A stretch of DNA of 64,000 nucleotides from Virgibacillus ihumii (GCF_902726655.1 NZ_CACVAN010000001.1:2418001-2482000), one strand, 5' to 3'. Numbered from the stretch's first letter, positions 52,604-61,644 are shown. Numbers and translations are program-made. Notes: a model not told the origin generated them from the letters alone.

Positions 52604-54220
52604 ATGATGAACGCTCCGTTATTAGTTGGACCGATGCTTGAGCACGCGGAAAAGTTTTTTTCAAAAAAGGAAGTTATTTCACAAACCCATGATAAGCTCC
52701 ATCGCCTCACATATGCCGATATTGGTGAACGCACACGGCGGCTAATGAATACGCTGGAAAACCTCGGTGTACAAAAAGGGGACCGGGTCGGAACACTGGC
52801 TTGGAATCACCATCGTCATTTGGAAATTTATTTTGCCGCCCCCGGGATGGGTGCCGTCCTTCACACCATTAATATCCGCTTATCACCGGAACATATTATT
52901 TACATTATCAATCACGCTGAAGATAAAGTTTTATTCATTGATGAAGATGTGTTACCCCTTGTTGAAGCGGTCAAGGATAAACTTGAAACCGTCGAGGCAT
53001 TTGTCGTCATGACCGATAAAGCCGAACTCCCGGAATCCGGACTCGCCCCACTCTATTCATACGAAGAATTGCTTCACGCTGGAAACCCAAAATTCGAATT
53101 TGACAAAACAATTGATGAAAACGATCCCGCGGGAATGTGCTATACGTCCGCAACAACCGGAAAGCCAAAGGGAGTCGTTTATTCGCACCGGGGCATTGTC
53201 CTGCACAGCTATGCACTCGGACTGGCTGATTCTGCTGCGATTTCAGAGTCAGACGTTTCCATGGCCGTTGTCCCGCAATTTCACGTGAATGCTTGGGGGA
53301 CCCCCTTCGCTTGTACATGGTTTGGCACCACACAAGTTATGCCAGGGCCGCGGTTTACTCCAAAACGGCTTGCTGAATTCATCGAAAAATTTCGGGTCAC
53401 CATTACAGCCGGGGTACCGACCATCTGGCTTGGCTTATTGCGTGAACTGGAGGAAGGCTATGATACTTCAAGTCTCCGGGCAGTGTTATGTGGCGGCTCA
53501 GCAGCACCAAAGGGACTGATAAAAGCATTTGAAGAAAAATATCATATCCCATTCGTCCATGCATATGGTGCAACCGAAACAACCCCGCTTGTTACATTGT
53601 CACGATTAAAAAGCTATCAGCGGGATTTGAATGCTGAAGATAAACTTGACCAGCGCTCAAAACAGGGTATGCTTGTACCGGGAATTGAAATGAAAGTAAT
53701 TGGGAATGATGGTGAAATTGCCTGGGACGGAAAGGAAATGGGCGAACTGCTGTTGCGCGGACCGTGGATTGCCAGCGAATATTATCGTGATGACCGCAGT
53801 GAACAGACCTTTCAAGATGGCTGGTTCCACTCGGGAGATGTCGTAACGGTTGATGAAGAAGGTGCGATTAAAATTGTTGACCGGACAAAGGATTTGATTA
53901 AAAGCGGCGGCGAATGGATTTCCTCGGTCGACCTTGAAAATGCTATCATGGCACATGATGCAGTTTTTGAAGCCAGTGTCGTTGCAATACCAGATCCCCA
54001 ATGGCAGGAACGACCGATTGCCTGCGTCGTGCTGCAAGAAGGATTTTCGAATCATGTAACCAAAGAGGACCTTCTCGATTTCCTGCGTCCGCAGTTTGCG
54101 AAATGGTGGCTGCCTGACGATGTATTATTTTTCGATGAAATTCCGAAAACATCCGTCGGGAAATTTTTGAAACGGGAATTACGTGAGCAAGTGAAAAAGC
54201 GCTATAACATGCAGGGATGA
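52604..54220 (+). CDS. Long-chain fatty-acid-CoA ligase (AMP-binding enzyme)
   Basis: Adenylate-forming enzyme of about 538 residues that activates a carboxylic acid with ATP and CoA. The P-loop is YTSATTGKPKGVVYSHRG; A5 is YGATETTPLV, A7 is GWFHSGDVVTVDEEG and A8 is RTKDLIKSGGEWISSVDLEN, with the catalytic A10 lysine in PKTSVGKFLKRELRE. It groups with medium/long-chain FadD-like ligases by the opening LLVGPMLEHAEKFF. ATG 52604 is preceded by AAGGGGATGATTTGC. Single gene with its own terminator. The chain length used is not readable. Confidence 0.9.
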   Translation: MMNAPLLVGPMLEHAEKFFSKKEVISQTHDKLHRLTYADIGERTRRLMNTLENLGVQKGDRVGTLAWNHHRHLEIYFAAPGMGAVLHTINIRLSPEHIIYIINHAEDKVLFIDEDVLPLVEAVKDKLETVEAFVVMTDKAELPESGLAPLYSYEELLHAGNPKFEFDKTIDENDPAGMCYTSATTGKPKGVVYSHRGIVLHSYALGLADSAAISESDVSMAVVPQFHVNAWGTPFACTWFGTTQVMPGPRFTPKRLAEFIEKFRVTITAGVPTIWLGLLRELEEGYDTSSLRAVLCGGSAAPKGLIKAFEEKYHIPFVHAYGATETTPLVTLSRLKSYQRDLNAEDKLDQRSKQGMLVPGIEMKVIGNDGEIAWDGKEMGELLLRGPWIASEYYRDDRSEQTFQDGWFHSGDVVTVDEEGAIKIVDRTKDLIKSGGEWISSVDLENAIMAHDAVFEASVVAIPDPQWQERPIACVVLQEGFSNHVTKEDLLDFLRPQFAKWWLPDDVLFFDEIPKTSVGKFLKRELREQVKKRYNMQG

Positions 54221-54233
54221 ACAATTGGACTGG

Positions 54234-54275
54234 AAAAAGCCGTATCACTCTCGAAGTGATACGGCTTTTTATTTT
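54234..54275 (+). terminator. Terminator after the acyl-CoA ligase gene
   Basis: Perfect 15-bp stem AAAAAGCCGTATCAC/GTGATACGGCTTTTT with a 7-base loop and T-rich tail. Confidence 0.93.
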
Positions 54276-54301
54276 CTGTTTGGCAGAATTTTAGTTTCTT
54301 A

Positions 54302-54541
54302 TGGTTGATGTTTTTCCCATACGGTTGATGTTCCTCTCATGCGGTCGATGTTCCCCTCGTACGGTTGATGTTTCTCTCATGCGGTTGATGTTCCTCTCGT
54401 ACGGTTGATGTTTTCCCCGTACGGTTGATGTTTTTCCCGTGCGGTTGATGTTCCTCTCATACGGTCGATGTTTACCTCATACGGTTGATGTTCCTCTCAT
54501 ACGGTTGATGTTTCCCTCATATGATCGATGTTTCCAACAAA
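54302..54541. repeat. Array F: twelve 20-bp direct repeats, core CGGTTGATGTT
   Basis: Units start every 20 bp at 54302, 54322 and on to 54522 with no slip. The core CGGTTGATGTT varies only at the T of GGT(T/C)GATG; the remainder is pyrimidine-rich (TCCTCTCAT, TTTTCCCGT, TCCCCTCGT) ending in RTA or RTG. The last unit ends at the base before the stop codon of the convergent nitronate monooxygenase gene. The same unit forms array D, 29 kb away. Confidence 0.9.
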
Positions 54542-55645
54542 TTATCGTCCGCTTCCATTGCTTAAACCGTTATCATCTCCACTTTCAATCGCTGCACCAG
54601 AGGCGTTGCTGCCAACCAAAGATGCGATGATATCTGCGGCTGATTCTTCTTCATGAATAGCGCCGACACCCTGGCCGGCCCAGAGTGACTGCATATCTGC
54701 AATGGCAAATTCCTTCCCTGCCCCCCGGATATCTTTGGTCATCTGATTTTGAATCGGGAATGGGAGTGGTGCGATTTCACTTCCTTCGACTTCCCTTACA
54801 AACTGATTCCGAATCGCGCGTGCCGGTCGTCCGGAGAATACTTTGGTAATTTTTGTTGAACCGGTGTCTGCTTTCATAAGTGCTCTTCGGTACGCGGCAT
54901 TGGTGCCTGCTTCTTTTGCAACTAAAAACTTTGTGCCGACCTGTACCGCATCGGCGCCCATTTCCAAAAATGCATCAACCTGCTTTTTATTATGTATTCC
55001 ACCGGCAGCAATAACCGGGATTGTAAGGTGATCCATTAATTCCTGTGCAAGCACATGCAGGCCAATGTTACTTCCATCAGGGTATCTGTTTATATCAAAA
55101 GTTCCCCGATGCCCCCCTGCTTCATATCCCTGTGCTACAACAGCATCATATCCGGCATCTTCCAGCTGACGTGCTTCGTCAAGAATGGTGGCCATGCCAA
55201 TCAACGTAACGTCATTTTCTTTCAGCCGTTGAATCAGAAAAGACGAAAGCACACCGAATGCAGTACTGACAACACGAATGTCTTCTTCAAGAACAACATG
55301 AACTTTTTCGTGCAGGTAATCGTTAACTTTCACGAAGTCTGTGCCATGTCCGATTTCCAGTTTACTTCTGAATCCATTAAGAAACTGCTGCATACGGCCA
55401 ATTTCATTTGAAAACGATTCAAGGTTGACTGCGAATAAATTCACGGCAAAGGGTTTGTCAGTCAGCTGTTTCACCCGCTGAATATCGTCTTTCAGTTGCG
55501 ATGCCCCCATGTAGCCTGCACCAATCGTTCCCAGTGCACCTTCTTCAGCTGCAGCGGCAACTAACTGCGGTGTTGTGATTCCACCGGCCATTCCTGCCTG
55601 AATAAGCGGTAATTCAATTGATAGCCTGTCATTTAAAAAACTCAC
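54542..55645 (-). CDS. Nitronate monooxygenase (2-nitropropane dioxygenase family)
   Basis: FMN-dependent TIM-barrel enzyme of 367 residues. The start IELPLIQAGMAGGITTPQLVAAAAEEGALGTIGAGYM, the catalytic-histidine loop VAQGYEAGGHRGTF, and the FMN-phosphate segments IPVIAAGGIHNKKQVDAFLEMGADAVQVGTKFLVAKEAGT match the YrpB-type of Bacillus. It oxidises nitronates such as propionate 3-nitronate. FabK-type enoyl-ACP reductase is the alternative. GTG 55645 is used with GGGGAC upstream. A Gly/Asn/Ser-rich end (about 345-367) is extra. Confidence 0.88.
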   Translation of the reverse strand: MSFLNDRLSIELPLIQAGMAGGITTPQLVAAAAEEGALGTIGAGYMGASQLKDDIQRVKQLTDKPFAVNLFAVNLESFSNEIGRMQQFLNGFRSKLEIGHGTDFVKVNDYLHEKVHVVLEEDIRVVSTAFGVLSSFLIQRLKENDVTLIGMATILDEARQLEDAGYDAVVAQGYEAGGHRGTFDINRYPDGSNIGLHVLAQELMDHLTIPVIAAGGIHNKKQVDAFLEMGADAVQVGTKFLVAKEAGTNAAYRRALMKADTGSTKITKVFSGRPARAIRNQFVREVEGSEIAPLPFPIQNQMTKDIRGAGKEFAIADMQSLWAGQGVGAIHEEESAADIIASLVGSNASGAAIESGDDNGLSNGSGR

Positions 55646-55733
55646 TTCAAGTCCCCCATTCGCTGTCGATTCTTATTTAAGCATATCATATAACATGTTT
55701 TTCTAGGAATTTTTAACATTGCAAAAATACTTC

Positions 55734-55762
55734 TTGACAATATTACGAAAATTCAATACTAT
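55734..55762 (+). promoter_or_regulatory. Sigma-A promoter of the hydrolase-regulator operon
   Basis: TTGACA (55734-55739), a 17-base spacer and TACTAT (55757-55762). This is the closest match to consensus seen among the promoters examined in this window. Confidence 0.75.
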
Positions 55763-55807
55763 AGAATTAATTAGCGAAGAACGTCGTTAATTGGTTCGTT
55801 ATGCTGA

Positions 55808-56617
55808 TTGAAAGTGGGTGCAGTCATTAACTTTTCCAATCTGAAATCCGACATATATGCGTTGCTCCAACACTCCCACGGCAGCTTTTCCGTGTGCATT
55901 ACAACAGAAGATGGAGAAATTAAATTTAACGGAAACGTACAGAGAAAAGCGGCCAGTTTAGCAAAAATCCCAATTCTGTTTGAGGCATTCCGTCAAATCG
56001 AAAGAAACATTTTTCATGCCAACCAGACTGTACCTGTTGAAGATCATATGATGGTTGGTGGTTCCGGCATTATTTCTAATTTGACGGGTGTGAACAGTTT
56101 CACAAACTTTAATCTGCTTGAATTAATGATAATTGTTTCCGATAATACAGCTGCAAATATCGTGCTCGATGCTGTCGGAATTGAATCTGTCAATGATCTG
56201 AGCGAAACATTGAATTGTGGAAGTACTATTCTGCGGCGAAGTTTTATGGATACACAGGCACAATTACAAGGTAAAGAAAACTGTACCAGTGCAGCTGACA
56301 TGATGACGTTTCTTAAGATTATCGGTGAGGACAACACATTGGTAACCGATGAAACTAGAGCGAAAATTTTCGAAATATTATCTAAACAACAATTTCGGGA
56401 CAAGCTGGCATTTTATCTTCCCGAAGATTCGGAAGTGCGGATTTTTCATAAATCAGGAGAATTAGCAGGTACCGAACATGAGGCGGCCATTTTTAAATTC
56501 CGGGACAAACAGCTGTATGCAGTGGTGATGTCAGAGGAATGGGAAAATAACGGTGACGGTAAACGAATAATAGCAGAGTTAGGCAAACTTCTAATAACAT
56601 ACATACAATCAAATTAA
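55808..56617 (+). CDS. Class A beta-lactamase-related serine hydrolase
   Basis: Protein of about 263-269 residues with the class A penicillin-recognising fold. Motif SLAK gives nucleophile Ser50 and Lys53; SDN is at 111-113 (IIVSDNTAANIVLDAVG); KSG at 215-217 (IFHKSGELAGTEHEAA) stands for KTG. No signal peptide is visible, so it appears cytoplasmic, unlike true beta-lactamases. It may act on peptides or other amides. The start is uncertain: TTG 55808 and GTG 55814 lack a ribosome site, while AAGTGGGTG precedes the ATT at 55826. The next gene follows after 18 bases. Confidence 0.83.
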   Translation: MKVGAVINFSNLKSDIYALLQHSHGSFSVCITTEDGEIKFNGNVQRKAASLAKIPILFEAFRQIERNIFHANQTVPVEDHMMVGGSGIISNLTGVNSFTNFNLLELMIIVSDNTAANIVLDAVGIESVNDLSETLNCGSTILRRSFMDTQAQLQGKENCTSAADMMTFLKIIGEDNTLVTDETRAKIFEILSKQQFRDKLAFYLPEDSEVRIFHKSGELAGTEHEAAIFKFRDKQLYAVVMSEEWENNGDGKRIIAELGKLLITYIQSN

Positions 56618-56635
56618 CGTGGAGGTATTTTTAAA

Positions 56636-57928
56636 ATGAAAATTAAAATAGCGGTATTTGGCTGTGAGGAGATAGTTGCACGAATCACAAGCCATGTTGA
56701 GCTTCAGGATGATGTGGAAATTGTTCCATTTGTTTATTCCGAATCAAGTGAAACGGCTGATCTTGTGGAGAAGGCAGTCATGTGTGACATCTATCTTTTT
56801 GCAGGGCCTCTGCCATATTTATATGCGAAGGAAAAAATAGACAAAAAAAGACTGCCGTCCGTACAGATTATGTTTGATGAATATATGATTCTGACCTCAT
56901 TTTACCGGGTAAGAAACTATCACAATCAGAAACTGAGCCGATTATCCATTGATGTGTTGAATAGCCATCATGTTGATGAGGTTTTAAATGAATTGGAGAT
57001 TGATGACACAGAAATTTACACACACAGTTTTGGTAATGATAACAAAGTTGACATCGACCGTATTGCAGCCTTTCATGAAAGACTGTGGAAAGAAGGAAAA
57101 GCTGACTATGCCCTGACAGCGATTCATGAAGTGGAACTAAAACTGAGAGAAAAAAATATTCCGACAAGCTGTATGCAGATTCCAATGCTAAACATACAAC
57201 GTACCATTGAGCAGGCCAAATCAATTGCTACGCTCAATCAGTCAAAGAACGCTCAAATTGTTGCCGGCAATATCCGTATAAAGAACTTTGATGAAGTGAA
57301 GCAGCGTAAGGGTGATTTGCTTGCACAGGAATTTCTGTTAAAGCTGCATCAGATTTTGCTGAAGTATGCCCGGAAAACCTATTCATCTGTACTTACCAGC
57401 GGGAATAATGAATTCGTCCTGTTCGGTACACAAGGGATATTAAACCACATTACCAACCATTACCGGGACTTCCCGCTGCTGCAGGAGATTGAACGGTCGC
57501 TTAATATACCGGTCGACATTGGGTTTGGACTCGGACTGACTGCCAAACAAGCCGAAGATAATGCTAAATCAGCATTGGAAGCGTGTTCACATTCCGGTGA
57601 AAGCACCTGCTATATTGTGAATGAACGCAATGATACAATTGGTCCGCTTGGTGTGGAAAAGGAATTCAACACATCGGAATTGTATCGGGCATTGATTCAC
57701 AAAGCCAGACTCAACAATGAACTTTCCTATAATTTTATAGATTTTATTGAAATCAGGAATAATGAACCATTTTCCGCAAACGACATCGCCGGCTATTATC
57801 AAGTAACAAAGCGCAGTGCTGAACGTACTGTCAAAAAACTGCTGGCCGGTGAAGTGGTTAAAGTAGTTGGTGAGGAAAAACCATATGTAAAAGGACGTCC
57901 GAGAAAATTATTTCAGATTGATCAATAA
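56636..57928 (+). CDS. Transcription regulator with cyclase-like (GGDEF/GCH-III-like) central domain
   Basis: Protein of 430 residues that I do not place in a named family. Residues 1-190 are a mixed alpha/beta sensor-like region (IAVFGCEEIVARITSH). Residues about 195-335 resemble a nucleotide-cyclase or GTP cyclohydrolase III fold: NAQIVAGNIRIKNFDEVKQRKGD, SVLTSGNNEFVLFG, then VDIGFGLGLTAKQAEDNAKSALEAC. The GGDEF loop is replaced by SGNNE, so synthesis of cyclic dinucleotides is doubtful. Residues about 360-430 are a winged helix (ANDIAGYYQVTKRSAERTVKKLLAGEVVKVVG, GRPRKLFQI). GGAGG precedes ATG 56636. Co-transcribed with the upstream hydrolase. Confidence 0.75.
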   Translation: MKIKIAVFGCEEIVARITSHVELQDDVEIVPFVYSESSETADLVEKAVMCDIYLFAGPLPYLYAKEKIDKKRLPSVQIMFDEYMILTSFYRVRNYHNQKLSRLSIDVLNSHHVDEVLNELEIDDTEIYTHSFGNDNKVDIDRIAAFHERLWKEGKADYALTAIHEVELKLREKNIPTSCMQIPMLNIQRTIEQAKSIATLNQSKNAQIVAGNIRIKNFDEVKQRKGDLLAQEFLLKLHQILLKYARKTYSSVLTSGNNEFVLFGTQGILNHITNHYRDFPLLQEIERSLNIPVDIGFGLGLTAKQAEDNAKSALEACSHSGESTCYIVNERNDTIGPLGVEKEFNTSELYRALIHKARLNNELSYNFIDFIEIRNNEPFSANDIAGYYQVTKRSAERTVKKLLAGEVVKVVGEEKPYVKGRPRKLFQIDQ

Positions 57929-57952
57929 AAAAAATATTGTAACCTTATTAAC

Positions 57953-57993
57953 AAAAGAAAAACCAGATGAATATGCTATCTGGTTTTTCTTTA
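57953..57993 (+). terminator. Terminator of the hydrolase-regulator operon
   Basis: Stem AAAGAAAAACCAGAT/ATCTGGTTTTTCTTT with an 8-base loop. It may also end the convergent small gene at 57991-58140. Confidence 0.88.
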
Positions 57994-58140
57994 GGATGAT
58001 TTGTTGTTGAACAGATAATTCATAATATCTTCAAAAATAGTTATACTGTCCGTTACGAGAAAAACCGGCAGCATAATAATAACAAGAACTACAGTAAGGT
58101 TGGAGACGAGAAATTTCAATGCACCTTTAAGTATTACCAA
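57991..58140 (-). CDS. Small membrane protein, 49 residues
   Basis: A short gene with a TTG start at 58140, supported by AAAAGGAGATGG upstream. The protein begins MVILKGALKFLVSN and has one strong helix (about 12-32, VVLVIIMLPVFLV), then a polar tail ending in FNNKSS. The stop lies at the foot of the convergent terminator. No family recognised. It is 113 bases after the SNF2 helicase gene on the same strand; a GC-rich hairpin without a T-run lies between them. Confidence 0.55.
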   Translation of the reverse strand: MVILKGALKFLVSNLTVVLVIIMLPVFLVTDSITIFEDIMNYLFNNKSS

Positions 58141-58253
58141 ATTGACCATCTCCTTTTAGTAAATACTCTTTCTGTTATTATACACCTTATTTTCAAAAGA
58201 TTCAAACGTGATTGGCGTGGAAGGAGCCGGAGAGGGGAACCCTTCCCGGCCAT

Positions 58254-61200
58254 TTAAATACTCAGCAGTTCGCGAACATCTTCCTCACTGAGACTGGAAA
58301 GCATTGTCTCGCCGGGCTGAATTACCTGATCAATCAATTCACGTTTTTTCTGCTGCAGTTCGTAAATTTTTTCTTCAATCGTTCCTTCCGTAATTAGCCG
58401 GATTACCTGCACAACGTTCTTTTGCCCAAAACGGTGTGCCCTTCCTGTTGCCTGATCCTCAACAGCCGGATTCCACCATAAATCATATAGAATGACAGTA
58501 TCGGCACCTGTCAAGTTTAGTCCCGTACCACCAGCTTTTAATGAAATAAGGAAAACATTTTTCTCCCCATCGTTAAACTGTTCACTCATCCGAACACGTT
58601 CCTGTGACGGTGTGTGGCCGTGAAGGTAAAAATAGTCGATTCCCTCCTGAGCCAGCCGATCAATAATGATTTCATGCATACTTGTAAACTGTGAAAAAAT
58701 CAGCATGCGTTTTCCATTAGCAATTGCATTTCTGATGGTATCCATCAGCTGGTTCAGTTTCCCGGATTCCCCGTCATAATTATCGGCAAAAACCGCTGGA
58801 TGACAGCAGATTTGGCGCAGTCTGGTCAGCCCGGCAAGGATTTTCATACGATTCTTGTTAAATCCGGTTTCTTCCATGGACTGTGCCGCTTCCTGTTGCA
58901 GCTGCCGCCAGTAGCCGATATACAAATTCTTCTGTTCCTTCGTAAGCTCGGAAACATGGACGGTTTCGATTTTTTCCGGAAGTTCTGTTAATACATCTTT
59001 TTTCAGTCGTCTTAGAATAAACGGCTTTGTCATGGAAGCAATTTTTTCATGAGACATTTGCTTAAACGTACGTTGATTTGGCATCAGTCCGGGCAAAATC
59101 ACCTGGAAAATAGCCCAAAGCTCATCAATCGAATTTTCAATTGGGGTACCACTCAATGCAAAGCGTCTACTTGCTTTGATTTCTCGGATTGCCTTGGACG
59201 TTTTGGTTGCATAATTTTTGATAAATTGTGCTTCATCCAGAATAAGTGTCTGAAAAGATTTTTCCCGGTACAGCGCTATATCCTGACGCAACGTCGCGTA
59301 AGAAGTGATCCATACATCCATATAGGAAAACTCATGGATCATTTTCTCCCGTTCTTTTGGCGTGCCTGTTAAAATGGCTGTCTTTAAGGTTGGAGCAAAT
59401 TTTTCACACTCATTTTTCCAATTGTATAAAACCGATGATGGTGCAACAATTAAATGCGGCTGATCGCTTGGTTCGGACAGAATATAAGCGATGCTTTGAA
59501 TTGTTTTACCAAGCCCCATATCATCAGCCAGAATCCCGCCAAGATAATAGTTACTGAGTGATTTAAACCATTGATAGCCGGTCAACTGGTAGTTTCTTAA
59601 TTCAGCCTGCAGCCCATCCGGAAGCGGATAAATTTGTTCCTCCGGTGACCTAAGCTGGTGCAGCAGTTTACGAAAAGCCGGGTCATAGTCCTTTTTCGTA
59701 TGAATCAATTCATCCACCTGTGCGCCGTGGAATACAGGCATCCGGACGTTTCCATCCTGCATATCTTCTTTTTGAATATCCAGATCATCCATCAGCTGTT
59801 TGATGGAGGAAAACTCCTCTCCCTCCAACGGCATCAATGCTCCGCTTTGCATGCGGTAGTAACGTTTGCGTTCCATCACTGCATTCAGTACCTGGTTGAT
59901 CTCCGAGTCATCGATCCCGTCGATATTAAACCCGATATCAAGCAGATTGGATGAGGACTCCAGATGTACACTCGTACTCGGTGATGGCTGTTGTTCGACA
60001 ATCATGTTACGAATTTCCGAGGTTAAATATAGCTCCACATAATCATCCATCAGGGGAAGAATATGATAAAGGAAATCGTACAACTCATCTTCATCCGGAT
60101 TGATGTACAGCTCCTTCCCATTATAATGAAAATTCGCATGCTCGATTAGATGCATGACCTGCTGTTCTTTCTCGACATCACGGATTACGATGGCATCCTT
60201 GCTGTCATGACCATTAAACGGATCAATTTGATATTCACCGTAATGATATTCCAGCCGGCCCATAATGGCATCATCTTTGACTTCAAGGTAAAACTTTGCA
60301 ACCAGCGGGTGCTGAATGATTTCCGATGAAACCGTCTCAGCGATTTGCACATCACCAACCCGTTTCAACGGTGGGAGAACTTCTGAAATGAACGAGTCTG
60401 CTTTCTGTTTCGGAACGGTAAGGTTCTTATGACTTGGAGGAAGTGAGCTGATTTTTTCAACAACCGGAATTTGATCGTTTGATGGGAAATAAAAGCTCCC
60501 CTCTTTAAATATAAGTTCATACAGCTTTAAATAGGTCATCCGCTCCAACTGTTCAATCATCAGCACCAATTCATCCTGGTCATCTTTGGTTAGATTGAAA
60601 TGAAACGGCAGTTCATCCTCGACAATTTGAATATCCTGATATGTCTTACCGCTGCTTGTTTCAACCGTAAGATCCCGCTCCACCAACAGTCGCAACAGCT
60701 GCTTTGCAAGCAATGGCGGAATAACGACCGCCCGCTCCGGTGAATCGCGATAATGAAATATCCGATCCGCATAAATTTTTTCGTTACGAATGCTGTTATA
60801 GAGCAGTTCAAAAATTTCCTTATCCCGTTCATCGATTTCATGCACCGATGGATCATAGGTGAATCGCTTGGTAAAATAATGCTCTCTTCCATCATGCACA
60901 TCGCTCAGAAATTCCGCTGCATTTTTTACAATCAGATTGCGGGAATCACCGGCTTTCATTTCCAGAAGCAGGTGATGATCATATGTCCATTTGCACGTAT
61001 ATTCCACCTGCAGGGGCTTTTTCTGATACGTCAATTGCGCACCCGCCTGGTAGTCATTTAACGATGCAATTGACTGCATAAAGCTTTCAGATGCGAAGTA
61101 GTTCCGGGCAAATTGTTTTTTGCCGCCTGACTGTCTGTCAGCAATCGCAAGCATCACAGCTGCAATATGCTTACATGGACCAAATGTGCCATATGCCGGA

Positions 61201-61415
61201 CAATCACAGTAAGCGTTTATCGAACCACGGTCAAAGTCTTCCGTTTCTATTTCCACAAAATAATCTTCGCTGCCTGCAACAGAGGCAGTCCATACATTGT
61301 AATTTATATCATATAAAAGATTCCTGACCCTGTCATTCTGAAAATATTCGAGCCCCCTCCTGTAGACAACAGAGGGAAACATTTTTTGTATATTCACATC
61401 ACTAAAATTAATCAA
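58254..61415 (-). CDS. SNF2-family DNA/RNA helicase-like ATPase with SWIM zinc finger
   Basis: Protein of 1053 residues. An N-terminal SWIM zinc finger (YCDCPAYGTFGPCKH, about 70-84) is followed by a long middle region, in part the bacterial SNF2-associated domain. The two RecA-like lobes come last: motif I ILADDMGLGKTIQSIAYIL near 630, motif II ILDEAQFIKN (DEAQ), motif III ALSGTPIENS, motif V ISLKAGGTGLNLTGAD and motif VI ATGRAHRFGQKNVVQVIRLI. It resembles YwqA of B. subtilis. Such enzymes remodel nucleoprotein or RNA polymerase complexes. TTG 61415 is the start with AAGGTAGG somewhat distant. Confidence 0.9.
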   Translation of the reverse strand: MINFSDVNIQKMFPSVVYRRGLEYFQNDRVRNLLYDINYNVWTASVAGSEDYFVEIETEDFDRGSINAYCDCPAYGTFGPCKHIAAVMLAIADRQSGGKKQFARNYFASESFMQSIASLNDYQAGAQLTYQKKPLQVEYTCKWTYDHHLLLEMKAGDSRNLIVKNAAEFLSDVHDGREHYFTKRFTYDPSVHEIDERDKEIFELLYNSIRNEKIYADRIFHYRDSPERAVVIPPLLAKQLLRLLVERDLTVETSSGKTYQDIQIVEDELPFHFNLTKDDQDELVLMIEQLERMTYLKLYELIFKEGSFYFPSNDQIPVVEKISSLPPSHKNLTVPKQKADSFISEVLPPLKRVGDVQIAETVSSEIIQHPLVAKFYLEVKDDAIMGRLEYHYGEYQIDPFNGHDSKDAIVIRDVEKEQQVMHLIEHANFHYNGKELYINPDEDELYDFLYHILPLMDDYVELYLTSEIRNMIVEQQPSPSTSVHLESSSNLLDIGFNIDGIDDSEINQVLNAVMERKRYYRMQSGALMPLEGEEFSSIKQLMDDLDIQKEDMQDGNVRMPVFHGAQVDELIHTKKDYDPAFRKLLHQLRSPEEQIYPLPDGLQAELRNYQLTGYQWFKSLSNYYLGGILADDMGLGKTIQSIAYILSEPSDQPHLIVAPSSVLYNWKNECEKFAPTLKTAILTGTPKEREKMIHEFSYMDVWITSYATLRQDIALYREKSFQTLILDEAQFIKNYATKTSKAIREIKASRRFALSGTPIENSIDELWAIFQVILPGLMPNQRTFKQMSHEKIASMTKPFILRRLKKDVLTELPEKIETVHVSELTKEQKNLYIGYWRQLQQEAAQSMEETGFNKNRMKILAGLTRLRQICCHPAVFADNYDGESGKLNQLMDTIRNAIANGKRMLIFSQFTSMHEIIIDRLAQEGIDYFYLHGHTPSQERVRMSEQFNDGEKNVFLISLKAGGTGLNLTGADTVILYDLWWNPAVEDQATGRAHRFGQKNVVQVIRLITEGTIEEKIYELQQKKRELIDQVIQPGETMLSSLSEEDVRELLSI

Positions 61416-61610
61416 AACACTAGCAACCTACCTTCTAAGAATCTCTTTTATCCTCATTACCCGTTAATTTTCATGAAACACTTTTATTGTAAACGAGGTC
61501 AAGCCTTTTTTAAACCAAATACTTTTAACAGGATAGGAGTGCAGTTACAATTATATACCTTCCTGTGCGTTTCAGGTATTGAATCAAAGAAATTTTTTTA
61601 GGCAAAGTCA

Positions 61611-61638
61611 AATAACTCCGGCCTCGGCCGAAGTTATT
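61611..61638 (-). terminator. Terminator after the YvrJ gene cluster
   Basis: Stem AATAACTCCGGCC/GGCCGAAGTTATT with one mismatch and a 2-base loop, followed on the minus strand by TGACTTT. It is 7 bases past the yvrJ stop. The rest of the gap to the helicase gene (61416-61610) shows no feature. Confidence 0.75.
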
Positions 61639-61644
61639 CACCAT

